From positions 5,642 through 69,641 of the forward strand of contig NZ_BSSE01000013.1 of the NCBI RefSeq assembly GCF_030268965.1: DNA of 64,000 nt, given 5' to 3'. The notes under the pieces are model-generated. The model did no database searches. It saw only the letters and a program-made list of their open reading frames with translations, and had not been told where the DNA came from. Made by a program: the position numbers and the translations under genes. Of this stretch, positions 1 to 7,437 are shown piece after piece; the stretch's first letter is position 1, and each line of letters opens with the position of its first letter. The DNA comes from Microtetraspora sp. NBRC 16547 (GTDB taxonomy: Bacteria; Actinomycetota; Actinomycetes; Streptosporangiales; Streptosporangiaceae).

Positions 1-419
1 TTCGTCGAACACCCGCGCCTTCGCAGGGCCTTCATGGAAGAGCGCGTCGTCACACACCCGAGGGTCCGCAGGGCCTTCGTCGCAGAACGCCGCTTCGTCG
101 AACACCCGCGCCTTCGCAGGGCCTTCATGGAAGAGCGCGTCGTCACACACCCGAGGGTCCGCAGGGCCTTCGTCGCAGAACGCCGCTTCGTCGAACACCC
201 GCGCCTTCGCAGGGCCTTCACGGAAGAGCGCCGCTTCGCCGAGCACCCGCGCCTTCGCAGGGCCTTCACGGAAGAGCGCGCCGTCACCCACCCGAGAGTC
301 CGCAGGGCCTTCACCGCAGAACGCCGCTTCGTCGAACACCCGCGCCTTCGCAGGGCCTTCACGGAAGAGCGCCGCTTCGCCGAGCACCCGCGCCTTCGCA
401 GGCACTTCGTCGAGCAGCG
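1..419. repeat. In-frame tandem repeat array, 48/45-bp units
   Basis: The hexamer CGCAGG recurs at 22, 67, 115, 160, 208, 256, 301, 349 and 397, giving spacings of 45, 48, 45, 48, 48, 45, 48 and 48 bp. A 93-bp higher-order unit (48+45) is repeated without change at 1-93 and 94-186 and continues to about 225. Every spacing is a multiple of three, so both the forward frame 1 and one reverse frame stay open throughout. The array runs off the left edge of the window. A shorter 15-bp repeat encoding RGFHE-like units follows at 437-481. Unit length and the absence of spacers exclude CRISPR. Confidence 0.9.
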
Positions 420-501
420 TCACTTCCGGGAGGCGCGCTTCCACGAGCGCGGCTTCCACGAGCGCGGCTTCCACGAGCACGCCGCCAGAGGGCGCCGGTG
501 A
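1..501 (+). CDS. Possible Arg/His-rich repeat protein, 5' partial
   Basis: Frame 1 is open from the window edge to a TGA at 499-501. It encodes repeats of the type RRAF-x3-ER-x2-(V/T/A)EHPR(L/V), 15 or 16 residues each, and ends in three RGFHE-like units. The protein would be very basic and of low complexity, and I recognise no family. The first visible ATG (34) lies inside the repeat array, so it is not a credible natural start. One reverse-strand frame through the same array is also open to the left edge (repeats of the type KALRRRGCSTKRRS), with similar third-position GC. The coding strand is therefore undecided. It may also be a non-coding minisatellite whose units happen to be multiples of three. 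Confidence 0.25.
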   Translation, partial: FVEHPRLRRAFMEERVVTHPRVRRAFVAERRFVEHPRLRRAFMEERVVTHPRVRRAFVAERRFVEHPRLRRAFTEERRFAEHPRLRRAFTEERAVTHPRVRRAFTAERRFVEHPRLRRAFTEERRFAEHPRLRRHFVEQRHFREARFHERGFHERGFHEHAARGRR

Positions 502-535
502 TTTCGGTCCGAATCCCGGCCTGAACCGACCTGTC

Positions 536-576
536 CCTCCCCCGTGATCGGATCAGCGATCGAATCACGGGGGAGG
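536..576. terminator. Perfect 13-bp inverted repeat
   Basis: Positions 536-548 pair perfectly with 564-576 around a 15-nt loop (left arm CCTCCCCCGTGAT). It lies between the repeat ORF and the tetR-family gene, inside the transposase remnant, and could act as a bidirectional terminator. No U-tract follows, as is usual in high-GC actinomycetes. Confidence 0.5.
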
Positions 577-672
577 ACGCGAGGCCGAGACAGGTGCGTT
601 TGTCGTAGCGGGTGGCCACTGCTCGAAGTCCTTCAGGCAGTTGGTCACTCGCTCGACACTTGCCAGGGCCCG
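550..672 (-). pseudogene. Remnant of an IS5-like DDE transposase C-terminus
   Basis: On the minus strand one frame reads VERVTNCLKDFEQW and the overlapping +1 frame continues VATRYDKRTCLGLASS. Together these match the typical C-terminal block of IS5-superfamily transposases (VERxxNxLKxFRxxATRYDKxxxxYLxxLxLA), with a small deletion exactly where the frame changes. There is no N-terminal part and no DDE triad, so this is a short decayed fragment. It overlaps the 3' end of the neighbouring TetR gene region only marginally. It indicates a past insertion or deletion at the left edge, next to the repeat array. Family assignment is from memory of the motif; the subgroup cannot be given. Confidence 0.6.
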
Positions 673-677
673 GACCG

Positions 678-1391
678 TCAGCGCACTCCGTAGTCGCCGA
701 GGCCGCGCTCCAGCATTCCGAAACCGAGTTCGGCGGCGGCCACCGCGTCGGGATAGGCCTCGTCCGCCGACCCCTTGAGGAGAGTCAGGCTGTAGTTCTC
801 CGACTGCAACGCCCGCCACAGGCTCATGATCTGGCTCGCCGCGACCCGCGCCCGCAGGTCCACCGGCCCGGACTCCCTGAGCTCGCTGATCGTCGCGGGA
901 TCGACCGTCTCCCTGATGTCGTGCGAGCCCGGCTCCCGTCCCGCGAGCGCCGCCGCCAGCAGTTGCTCGCCGCGCAGCGAGAACAGGTACAGGCGGGCGG
1001 CCAGGGACGGGGACCCCTTCACCAGGTTGATCACCTTGAGCAGTGCCGGGTCGTCGTTGAGGCCGGTCTCCGGCGCACGGGCGGCGAGCCGTTCGAGGAA
1101 GACCCGCCGGAAGGCCGCGACGACGGACTCTCCGGGCGACCGCTCAGCGGCGATGACGGCCGGATCGGCGAGGTGCTCCTCCATGGAGCCGAGGACGATG
1201 TCCTCCTTCGTCCGAAAGTAGTTAAACACGGTCATCTTGGACACGTCGGCCTTCTCCGCGATCTCCGCGACCGACACGTCGTCGAACCCCCGCTCGTGGA
1301 ACAGTTCCACGGCCGCGCGGAAGATCGCATGCCGGGTCTGCAGCTTCTTGCGCTCCCGCAACCCCATCGGCTCGCCCATGGAGGCCACCAT
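678..1391 (-). CDS. TetR/AcrR family transcriptional regulator
   Basis: A 237-residue one-component repressor. The N-terminal helix-turn-helix (about residues 15-65) has the canonical TetR pattern, with VSVAEIAEKADVSKMTVFNYF followed by xTKEDIV. The remainder is an all-helical ligand-binding domain with no recognisable ligand class. Three in-frame starts exist at residues 1, 5 and 9; the third (MGLRERKKL) is the most typical beginning for the family, so the protein may be about 229 residues. The gene is preceded by an AT-rich stretch with repeated TTGACTC motifs, probably its own operator. No intact divergent target gene follows on the other side; the next gene is a lipid kinase on the same strand. 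Confidence 0.9.
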   Translation of the reverse strand: MVASMGEPMGLRERKKLQTRHAIFRAAVELFHERGFDDVSVAEIAEKADVSKMTVFNYFRTKEDIVLGSMEEHLADPAVIAAERSPGESVVAAFRRVFLERLAARAPETGLNDDPALLKVINLVKGSPSLAARLYLFSLRGEQLLAAALAGREPGSHDIRETVDPATISELRESGPVDLRARVAASQIMSLWRALQSENYSLTLLKGSADEAYPDAVAAAELGFGMLERGLGDYGVR

Positions 1392-1450
1392 ACAGGGGCG
1401 AAATTTGGCTTCGAAGATATATTGACTCTATATAAAATTTGACTCAGTCA
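1392..1450. promoter_or_regulatory. AT-rich operator/promoter region upstream of tetR
   Basis: This is a clear AT-rich island in a high-GC region. TTGACTC occurs as a direct repeat at 1422-1428 and 1439-1445, separated by TATATAAAAT, and TGACTCAGTCA (1440-1450) is an 11-nt palindrome. The arrangement resembles a TetR operator overlapping a promoter. Which direction the promoter fires cannot be decided by eye. The following 1451-1569 holds no supported gene. Confidence 0.5.
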
Positions 1451-1569
1451 TGGCCTGATGGCGGGTCTCGGCATGGTCGTGGGCCCGCTGATCGGTGCGC
1501 TCCCCGACCCCGTACGGCCGCGCGCGCTGGAAGCGGTGCTCACTCGCGCGGGAGACCGGCCGGTCGGCC

Positions 1570-2508
1570 TCACACGGGGGAATCGCCGGGAACCAGGACG
1601 CGAAGCGCGCCCGGCTCTACCGCGCACGTCATCGGGATGGGCCCGACGCGTTCCCCGTCGGCGTAGGCGACCACACCGGCCGCAGGTTCCGCCGCCTCCA
1701 GCGTGACGCGGGTCGCCCTCCGGATGGTGACCGCCGGGTGGCCCACATGGCCGCCCCGGTAGACCTTCGGGAACGTACGGAGGAACTCCACCTTGGGCAC
1801 GGCCCCCAGCACGAGGACGTCGAGCAGCCCGTCGTCCGGTTGCGCGTCCGGGCAGACCCGCATGCCGGCGCCGTACGAGCGGGTGTTGGCCACGGCGACC
1901 AGCATCGCCTCCCGCTCGATCACCTCCACGCCGGCGTCGGAGTCGAGCACGATCCGGAACGGGATCGGGGTGAAGGAACGCAGTTCCTGGGCCAGCGCGA
2001 GAAGGTACTTCGCCATCCCGGGCGGCCACGCGATGCCGTTGGCGCGCTCGTTCACCCGGGAGTCGAAACCGCAGGCCACAACCCCGGCGAACCATCTCTC
2101 CCCGCTGATCCGCGCCGCGTCCACCCGCCGCACCGCGGTCCCGGTCGCGCCGTCGGTCCCGGCTCCGGTCACGACGGCGGCCGCGGCCAGCGGATCTCCC
2201 GGGATGCCGAGCGCGGCCGCGATGTCGTTTCCGGTCCCGGCCGGGACGATGCCGAGGGGCACGCCGGTCCCTGCCACGGCCTGCACCGCGAGATGCACGA
2301 GCCCGTCGCCGCCGAACGCGACGAGGGCGTCCGGCCCCTCCGCCACGGCCGTGCGCGCCTGGCGGAGGGCATCCTCCGCGGACGCGCCGACGATCACGCG
2401 GACGTCGCGGCCGCCGTCACGCAACCGCCGTACAACGGGGTCGACCAGCCGACGCGACCGGCCGCCACGGGCGGTGGGGTTAACCAGGACAACGAGATCA
2501 CCGGACAC
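1570..2508 (-). CDS. Diacylglycerol kinase family lipid kinase
   Basis: A 312-residue protein of the DAGK catalytic/YegS/LCB5 family, which phosphorylates lipid substrates such as diacylglycerol with ATP. The nucleotide-binding signature GGDG is at residues 66-69, preceded by VLVNPTARGG (7-16), and GIVPAGTGND follows at about 86-95. These are the hallmark motifs of the family. There is no signal peptide; such enzymes act at the inner face of the membrane. It is the last gene of the minus-strand run starting with the pafBC/tat genes but is separated from tatC by a hairpin, so it may have its own promoter. The exact lipid substrate cannot be inferred. Confidence 0.88.
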   Translation of the reverse strand: MSGDLVVLVNPTARGGRSRRLVDPVVRRLRDGGRDVRVIVGASAEDALRQARTAVAEGPDALVAFGGDGLVHLAVQAVAGTGVPLGIVPAGTGNDIAAALGIPGDPLAAAAVVTGAGTDGATGTAVRRVDAARISGERWFAGVVACGFDSRVNERANGIAWPPGMAKYLLALAQELRSFTPIPFRIVLDSDAGVEVIEREAMLVAVANTRSYGAGMRVCPDAQPDDGLLDVLVLGAVPKVEFLRTFPKVYRGGHVGHPAVTIRRATRVTLEAAEPAAGVVAYADGERVGPIPMTCAVEPGALRVLVPGDSPV

Positions 2509-2543
2509 ACCCGGAACCTACCGGGACAAATCCCCCTAGTCGA

Positions 2544-2580
2544 GTCCCCGGCCCATCTTCTTGGAGACGGGCCGGGGGAC
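2544..2580 (-). terminator. Hairpin terminator downstream of tatC
   Basis: GTCCCCGGCCC (2544-2554) pairs with 2569-2580 with a single bulged G, giving an 11-bp GC stem with a 14-nt loop. It sits between the tatC stop and the start of the lipid kinase gene. Confidence 0.6.
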
Positions 2581-2630
2581 CCGGCGGGAGCCGCGGCGGG
2601 CCGCCAACAGCGCGCCGTCGCGGGGACTGC

Positions 2631-3491
2631 CTACCAGTCGTCGGAGGCGGCGGGTGCTCCTCCGTCGAGCTCCTCTTCGAGCGCCTTGGCGCGGGCGGCC
2701 TCCTCCTCGTCGCGCTTGCGGTCACGGAGGTACATGACGCCCTCGGCGACGAAGAACAGCAGCACCATGGGCATGGCCAGCGCCAGCATGGTGAACGGGT
2801 CCTGGCTCGGCGTGGCCACCGCGGCGAACACGAAGAGCAGGAAGACGACCATCCGCTGGTGCTTGGCGACCGTCTTGAACCGCAGGATCCCGACGACGTT
2901 GAGGAACACCATCAGCAACGGCATCAGGAACGAGATGCCGAAGATGACGAGCATCATCACCAGGAAGCCGAGGTAGTCGCCCACGTCGATCAGCGCGATC
3001 GCGTTGTCGGGCACGAACCCCAGCAACAGCGACAGGCCCTTGTCCAGGGTGAAGTACGCGAGCGCGGCACCCGCGCCGAACAGCGGGACGGCCAGGCCGA
3101 GGAAGGCGAGTGAGTAGCGCCGCTCGTTCTGGTAGAGGCCGGGGGTGACGAACGCCCAGATCTGGTAGAGCCAGATGGGCGCGCTGACGATCGCACCGAA
3201 GATCGCCGCGACCTTGAGGTTGATGAAGAAACCATCCAGCACGCCGTGCACGACCAGCGAGCACTCGGTGCCGCCGGTGATCTTGTACGCCGCGGGAAGA
3301 CGGCAGTACGGCCCCGTCATGAAGGTCCAGATGGGGTCGAAGAACGCGAACCCGACGATAGTCCCGACGACCATCGCCAGGATCATCTTGACGAGACGGT
3401 TGCGCAGCTCACGGACATGTTCCATGAGCGTCATGCGACCGTCCTCGGCGCCGGCGGAAGCCGACGTACTGGACCGCTTCAGCAGCGCCAT
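2631..3491 (-). CDS. tatC: Sec-independent protein translocase TatC
   Basis: A 286-residue integral membrane protein with about six transmembrane helices, the signal-receptor subunit of the twin-arginine translocase. The N-terminal cytoplasmic segment contains the family pattern MTLMEHVRELRNRL at 20-33, which recognises the RR motif of substrates. The charged C-terminal tail (after about 255) is rich in Glu/Ala/Arg, as in other actinobacterial TatC proteins. It lies 23 bp downstream of tatA in the same direction, and a GC hairpin follows its stop. Substrates in this window probably include the RR-signal amidase at 48098-49528. Confidence 0.97.
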   Translation of the reverse strand: MALLKRSSTSASAGAEDGRMTLMEHVRELRNRLVKMILAMVVGTIVGFAFFDPIWTFMTGPYCRLPAAYKITGGTECSLVVHGVLDGFFINLKVAAIFGAIVSAPIWLYQIWAFVTPGLYQNERRYSLAFLGLAVPLFGAGAALAYFTLDKGLSLLLGFVPDNAIALIDVGDYLGFLVMMLVIFGISFLMPLLMVFLNVVGILRFKTVAKHQRMVVFLLFVFAAVATPSQDPFTMLALAMPMVLLFFVAEGVMYLRDRKRDEEEAARAKALEEELDGGAPAASDDW

Positions 3492-3514
3492 CTAGGAATC
3501 CTTACGCTGTGGGC

Positions 3515-3847
3515 TCAGCTCGACGACTGGTCCTTCTGGGCCTGGGACATCGGCACACCGTTGACCGTGGGCTCCGAGGCCACCTTGAGGCGCCGGTTCT
3601 CCTCCTCCAGCGCGCGGAGCCGCTCCTCGACCGAGGAGGCCGCGTCCACCTGCTGCGGCGCGACCGGCTCGGCCTGCGCCTTGACCACGGTGGAGTCGTC
3701 ATCGTCGCGGAGCTTGGCGGTCTCCCGCTTGAACAGCCGCAGGGACTGGCCCAGCGCCTTCGCCGTGTCCGGCAGTCGCTTGGCGCCGAACAGGAGCAGC
3801 ACGACCACGCCGATGATGATCAGCTCAGTGGGGCCCAAGTTGCCCAT
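3515..3847 (-). CDS. tatA: Twin-arginine translocase subunit TatA
   Basis: A 110-residue protein with the TatA/E architecture: a short N-terminus, one transmembrane helix (about 7-21, [13 protein letters not shown]), the invariant FG hinge and an amphipathic helix ([19 protein letters not shown]). It ends in a long acidic, coiled-coil-like tail ([15 protein letters not shown]). It forms the protein-conducting oligomer of the Tat system. No tatB is seen nearby, which is common for loci of this kind. A ribosome-binding site (AAGGATG) lies just upstream of the ATG. It is expected to be co-transcribed with tatC and with the upstream pafBC genes. Confidence 0.95.
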   Translation of the reverse strand: MGNLGPTELIIIGVVVLLLFGAKRLPDTAKALGQSLRLFKRETAKLRDDDDSTVVKAQAEPVAPQQVDAASSVEERLRALEEENRRLKVASEPTVNGVPMSQAQKDQSSS

Positions 3848-3912
3848 AACGCATCCTTAGCAAACGCAGGGAGTACCTAAGCCCTGATGGTACGCGTTGC
3901 AGTGGACAGTCT

Positions 3913-4101
3913 TCACCCATGACCGTCCTGGTTGGTCCCTATCTTCACCCGAAAGTCACCGGAATGATGCTCCAGCCGCTGTCGCGTCCGATCGATTTCC
4001 CGGCTCAGGCCGCGGGCCGCGACGAAGACCCGGGACGCCAGGACGCCGAGCACGGCGAGGCCCAGGACGGCCAGTCCGACCGCGGTGGAGATCCAGATCA
4101 T
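3913..4101 (-). CDS. Small single-pass membrane protein
   Basis: A 62-residue protein with an N-terminal transmembrane helix (ISTAVGLAVLGLAVLGVLA) followed by a basic, helical cytoplasmic tail. It lies between pafC and tatA on the same strand (55 bp after pafC, 65 bp before tatA). I recall small membrane ORFs at this position in related actinomycetes, but no function is known to me. It could be an accessory of the adjacent Tat translocase; this is inference from position only. Confidence 0.65.
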   Translation of the reverse strand: MIWISTAVGLAVLGLAVLGVLASRVFVAARGLSREIDRTRQRLEHHSGDFRVKIGTNQDGHG

Positions 4102-4156
4102 GCTGCGTAATCGTACCCAGGCCCCGCCGCGGGCGACGACGCGAGGTCGCCGCCGC

Positions 4157-5110
4157 TCACGCCACGCGTTCGTAGTTGGCCAGGGCCTGCCGGGCGGCGT
4201 CGGTGACCTGGTCGGCCAGGGAGGCGGGCGCGATCACCCTGCCGTTCTCGCCCAGCCGGAGCGCGAGCCGTACGAGCCAGGACTGGTCGCGGGCGCGGAG
4301 AGCGACGCGCAGGCGGCCCTCGCCCAACTCGGTGACCTCCTCGCAGGGGTAGTACTCAGAGACCCACCGCCCCAGGGGAGTCAGTTCCAACTCCACGAGC
4401 TCGTCGCTTTCGGACGGCCGGAACACGCCCTCGGTGACGTCCATCGGCTCGGCCTCGGCCGGAGGGTCGGCGGGCACGTCGAGGACCTCGACCTCGACGA
4501 TCCGGTCGATCCGGAACATCCGCATGGCCTCGGCCCGGTAACACCAGCCTTCGAGGTAGTGCCGGCCGTCCACCAGCACGACCCGGATCGGGTCCACCTC
4601 ACGCGGAGTGATCTCGTCCCGGCCCGGCACGTAGTAGCGCAGCGAGAGCCGCCGGCGCCGCCGCGCCGCGTCGGTGATCACGGCGCGGGCGCCGGGAGCG
4701 GCGCCGATCTCGACCTGGACCTGGGCGCTGACCGTGGCCGCGCCCTCGCCCGCGGCGCTCTCCAGCTTGGCGATCACCCGGCCGAGCACGTCCATGTCCC
4801 TGAACTCGGGCAGCTCGCCGAGCATCCGCAGCGCCACGAGCAGCGCACTGGCCTCGTCCACGCCGAGCTTGAGCGGCCGGGCGATCGTGTCGGCGTTGTC
4901 GATCAGGATCTCGCCGCCGTCCCACGACACGTCGATCAGATCGCCTGGGGTGTGGCCGGGGAGACCGCACATCCACACCAACTGGAGGTCGTCGATGAGC
5001 TGCTTCTCCGACAGGCCGAACAGCTCGGCCACCTCGGGCACCTCCGCGCCGGGGTGCGACATCAGGTACGGCACCAGCGCGAGCAGGCGCGGCAGCCGGT
5101 CAGAACTCAT
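4157..5110 (-). CDS. pafC: WYL-domain transcriptional regulator PafC
   Basis: A 317-residue protein with an N-terminal winged helix (about 1-60) and a WYL domain (about 140-310), matching the PafC half of the PafBC activator. In mycobacteria the PafBC heterodimer activates the LexA-independent DNA-damage response; PafB and PafC are named for their association with the Pup ligase locus. The gene follows pafB by 85 bp in the same direction. The WYL core is visible as RYYVPGRDEITPREVDPI and DGRHYLEGWCYRAEAMRMF. Start ATG at 5110. Confidence 0.93.
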   Translation of the reverse strand: MSSDRLPRLLALVPYLMSHPGAEVPEVAELFGLSEKQLIDDLQLVWMCGLPGHTPGDLIDVSWDGGEILIDNADTIARPLKLGVDEASALLVALRMLGELPEFRDMDVLGRVIAKLESAAGEGAATVSAQVQVEIGAAPGARAVITDAARRRRRLSLRYYVPGRDEITPREVDPIRVVLVDGRHYLEGWCYRAEAMRMFRIDRIVEVEVLDVPADPPAEAEPMDVTEGVFRPSESDELVELELTPLGRWVSEYYPCEEVTELGEGRLRVALRARDQSWLVRLALRLGENGRVIAPASLADQVTDAARQALANYERVA

Positions 5111-5195
5111 CGCTCGATCCCCCTTCGTACGGCGCGGCGGTGCTGGGGCGGGGCGGCCCGGAGCGGGGACCGCCGCCAGGGCGCGGGCACGGCGG

Positions 5196-6137
5196 TCACT
5201 GGAGCGCGCCCTTCAGGCGGCGGATCACGGCCTCGCGGGCGTCCGGCGGGTCGACGACGACGGCGTCGGAGCCGAGGCTGGCGATCCACCCGGCCAGCCA
5301 TTCGGGGTCGGAGAACGTCAGCTCGGCCTCGTCCCAGCCGTCGGAGCCCGGCCGCAGGGCCTGCGCTGCGTGCCGCAGGCCGAGGCAGGTGCCCTGGCGG
5401 ACCTTGATGAGAGCGACCCTCTCGACGCCCATCTCCTGGTACCCGACCATGGAGCGCAGGTCGACGCCCTCGGGCACGGTCACACTGCCGGGCCGGCCGA
5501 TCGGGATGACCGCGCCGACGATCCGGCTGAGCCGGAACACCCGGGAGGCGCCCCGGTCGCGATCGTGCCCCACGACGTACCACCGGCCACGGCGGCTCAC
5601 CACGCCCCACGGCTCGACGACGCGGGTCAGCACCGACTCCCCGGCCGCCCGCCGGTAGCCGAACGTCACGGCGCGGCGGTCCCTGACCGCCTCCCACAGC
5701 GGAGGGAACGCCGGATCGCGGGTGTCCACCCGGAGCTCGAGCGGGCTCGGGGCGAGGTCGGCGTGCACGCCGCCCGCCCTCAGCTTGAGCAGGGCGCCGC
5801 TGGCCGCCTCGGCCAGGCTGGCCCGCTGCCAGACCTGCGCGGCGAGGCCGATGACCGCCGCCTCGTCGTGCTCCAGGGTGATCTCCGGGAGCTCGTACGC
5901 CTGGCGGACGATCCGGTAGCCGGGATCGTCGTCCCAGGGGTCCTTGTGAACCGCGATGGGGATGCCGATCTCGCGCAGCTCGTTCTTGTCACGCTCGAAC
6001 ATGCGCTGGAACGCCTCGTCGTTGTCCGGGTCATACCCGGGGACGACCTGCCTGATCTGCTCGGCGCTCAGCGGCCGATGGGTCGCGAGCAGGCAGATCA
6101 CCAGATTGAGCAGGCGCTCGGTCTTCCGCCGTGACAT
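5196..6137 (-). CDS. pafB: WYL-domain transcriptional regulator PafB
   Basis: A 313-residue protein, HTH-type N-terminus (MSRRKTERLLNLVICLLATHRPLSAEQIRQ) and a WYL domain (about 130-235, with VTFGYRRAAGE and GRWYVVGHDRDRGASRVFRLSRI). The frame is open far upstream, but the start is taken at ATG 6137, which has a strong ribosome-binding site (GGAGGGGAGG) and matches the usual PafB N-terminus; the upstream extension is antisense to the DUF3866 gene. It pairs with PafC to form the DNA-damage-responsive regulator. Confidence 0.93.
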   Translation of the reverse strand: MSRRKTERLLNLVICLLATHRPLSAEQIRQVVPGYDPDNDEAFQRMFERDKNELREIGIPIAVHKDPWDDDPGYRIVRQAYELPEITLEHDEAAVIGLAAQVWQRASLAEAASGALLKLRAGGVHADLAPSPLELRVDTRDPAFPPLWEAVRDRRAVTFGYRRAAGESVLTRVVEPWGVVSRRGRWYVVGHDRDRGASRVFRLSRIVGAVIPIGRPGSVTVPEGVDLRSMVGYQEMGVERVALIKVRQGTCLGLRHAAQALRPGSDGWDEAELTFSDPEWLAGWIASLGSDAVVVDPPDAREAVIRRLKGALQ

Positions 6138-6187
6138 CGTGCCTCCCCTCCGGCCTATTCGGTGCACCCGTCTTCCGTGCTGAACGC

Positions 6188-6193
6188 TACCCT
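6188..6193 (+). promoter_or_regulatory. -10 box TACCCT, leaderless start
   Basis: TACCCT is followed by seven bases and then GTG 6201. No purine-rich ribosome-binding site precedes that codon. This supports a leaderless transcript and decides the start of the DUF3866 gene. Confidence 0.5.
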
Positions 6194-6200
6194 TTGCGAC

Positions 6201-7307
6201 GTGATCAGATGGCGCAAGGGCGAGGTGCTCCGGGTCCGGCGGGAATGGCCGGGAGCCATGGAGCTGGACGTCACCGTCCCGGAGGGAGAGTGCCGGGCGC
6301 TGGCCTATCCCCCGCTGGTCGGTCGTCCTGAGCCAGGCGACACGGTGCTGCTGAACACCACCGCGCTCGCCATGGGCCTCGGTACGGGAGGTTACGCCAT
6401 GGTGGTCGCCGTTCCGGACCGTTTGCCACAAGATCCGTCGGGGCCCGGCCATCTGGTGAAGGCGAGGTACACGCCGCTGCAGGCGACTGTCCTCGGTGCG
6501 GACGAGCAGGACTCGCCCTACCACCCCATCCTCAGGGACGCCGACTCGATCGACGGGATGCCCGTGGTCGTCGCGGACCTGCACTCGGCTCTGCCCGCCG
6601 TCCTCTGCGGACTTTACGAAGCGAGCCGTACCGAGGCGGACCGTCCTGAGGCGGACCGTTCCGGCGCCCGGCCCCGTGTGGCGTACGTCATGCCGGACGG
6701 CGGGGCGCTCCCCGCCTGGTTCTCCATGTCGTGCGCCCGCCTGCGCGAGCTGGACTGGCTGTGCGGGGTGGTCACGACGGGCCAGGCGTTCGGCGGTGAC
6801 GTCGAGGCGGTCACCCTGCACACCGGGCTGCTCGCGGCCCGGCACGTCCTGGGCGCGGACGTCGCGGTGGTCGCGCAGGGGCCGGGCAACCTCGGCACGG
6901 GCACGCGCTGGGGCTTCTCCGGCGTCTCCGCGGGCGAGGCCGTCAACGCGACGGCCACGCTAGGGGGACGGCCGGTGGCCGCACTCCGGGTCAGCGAGGG
7001 CGACCGGCGCGAGCGGCACATCGGGGTGTCCCACCACTCGCTCACCGCGTACGGCCGGGTCGCGCTCGCCCCGGCGCAGGTCGTGGTCCCGGAGCTGCCC
7101 GGCGACTTCGGCAGGCGGGTGGCCGAGCAGGCTCAGGCCCTCGCCGTACGGCACGAGCTGGTGGAAGTGCCCGTGGACGGCCTGTACGAGGCACTGCGGC
7201 AGAGCCCGGTCCGGCTGTCCACCATGGGCCGGGGGCTCGACGAGGACCTGGCCTGCTTCCTGGCCTCGGCGGCGGCCGGCCGCCACGCCGCGTCGCTGCT
7301 CACCTGA
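6201..7307 (+). CDS. DUF3866 family protein
   Basis: A 368-residue protein of the actinobacterial DUF3866 family, conserved next to pafBC. Its function is unknown. The GTG at 6201 gives the usual family start (M)IRWRKGEV; an upstream GTG at 6162 would add 13 residues without homologous look. The middle of the protein has Gly-rich loops (LGTGTRWGFSG) and a conserved block ERHIGVSHHSLTAYGRV. It is transcribed opposite to the paf genes and converges with the FKBP gene; a strong hairpin separates the two. The location within the pup locus suggests a housekeeping role, but no more can be said from sequence. Confidence 0.88.
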   Translation: MIRWRKGEVLRVRREWPGAMELDVTVPEGECRALAYPPLVGRPEPGDTVLLNTTALAMGLGTGGYAMVVAVPDRLPQDPSGPGHLVKARYTPLQATVLGADEQDSPYHPILRDADSIDGMPVVVADLHSALPAVLCGLYEASRTEADRPEADRSGARPRVAYVMPDGGALPAWFSMSCARLRELDWLCGVVTTGQAFGGDVEAVTLHTGLLAARHVLGADVAVVAQGPGNLGTGTRWGFSGVSAGEAVNATATLGGRPVAALRVSEGDRRERHIGVSHHSLTAYGRVALAPAQVVVPELPGDFGRRVAEQAQALAVRHELVEVPVDGLYEALRQSPVRLSTMGRGLDEDLACFLASAAAGRHAASLLT

Positions 7308-7378
7308 CCGGCCCTCCCTGACGCACTTCGACCGCCCGTCCTGTTCGGCCGCGCCCCAGAAAGTCGGTCACACCAGAA

Positions 7379-7417
7379 CGGCGCGCCGGAGGCAGATCAT
7401 CCGCCTCCGGCGCGCCG
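7379..7417. terminator. 15-bp perfect hairpin, bidirectional terminator
   Basis: Positions 7379-7393 pair with 7403-7417 around a 9-nt loop. It lies between two convergent genes (DUF3866 and FKBP). Confidence 0.8.
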
Positions 7418-7437
7418 CCATACCGCAAACCCGGGGC

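Noticed and set aside
1-419. CRISPR array
   Set aside because: The repeats are contiguous without unique spacers and no cas genes are near. The same holds for 32621-32709 and 47798-47929.
1458-1706. Plus-strand ORF of 82 codons after the TetR operator
   Set aside because: Only the first 40 residues look protein-like, and the 3' half overlaps the lipid kinase gene in antisense.
5196-6845. 549-codon version of PafB
   Set aside because: The first 236 residues are antisense to the DUF3866 gene; ATG 6137 has a strong ribosome-binding site and the family start.
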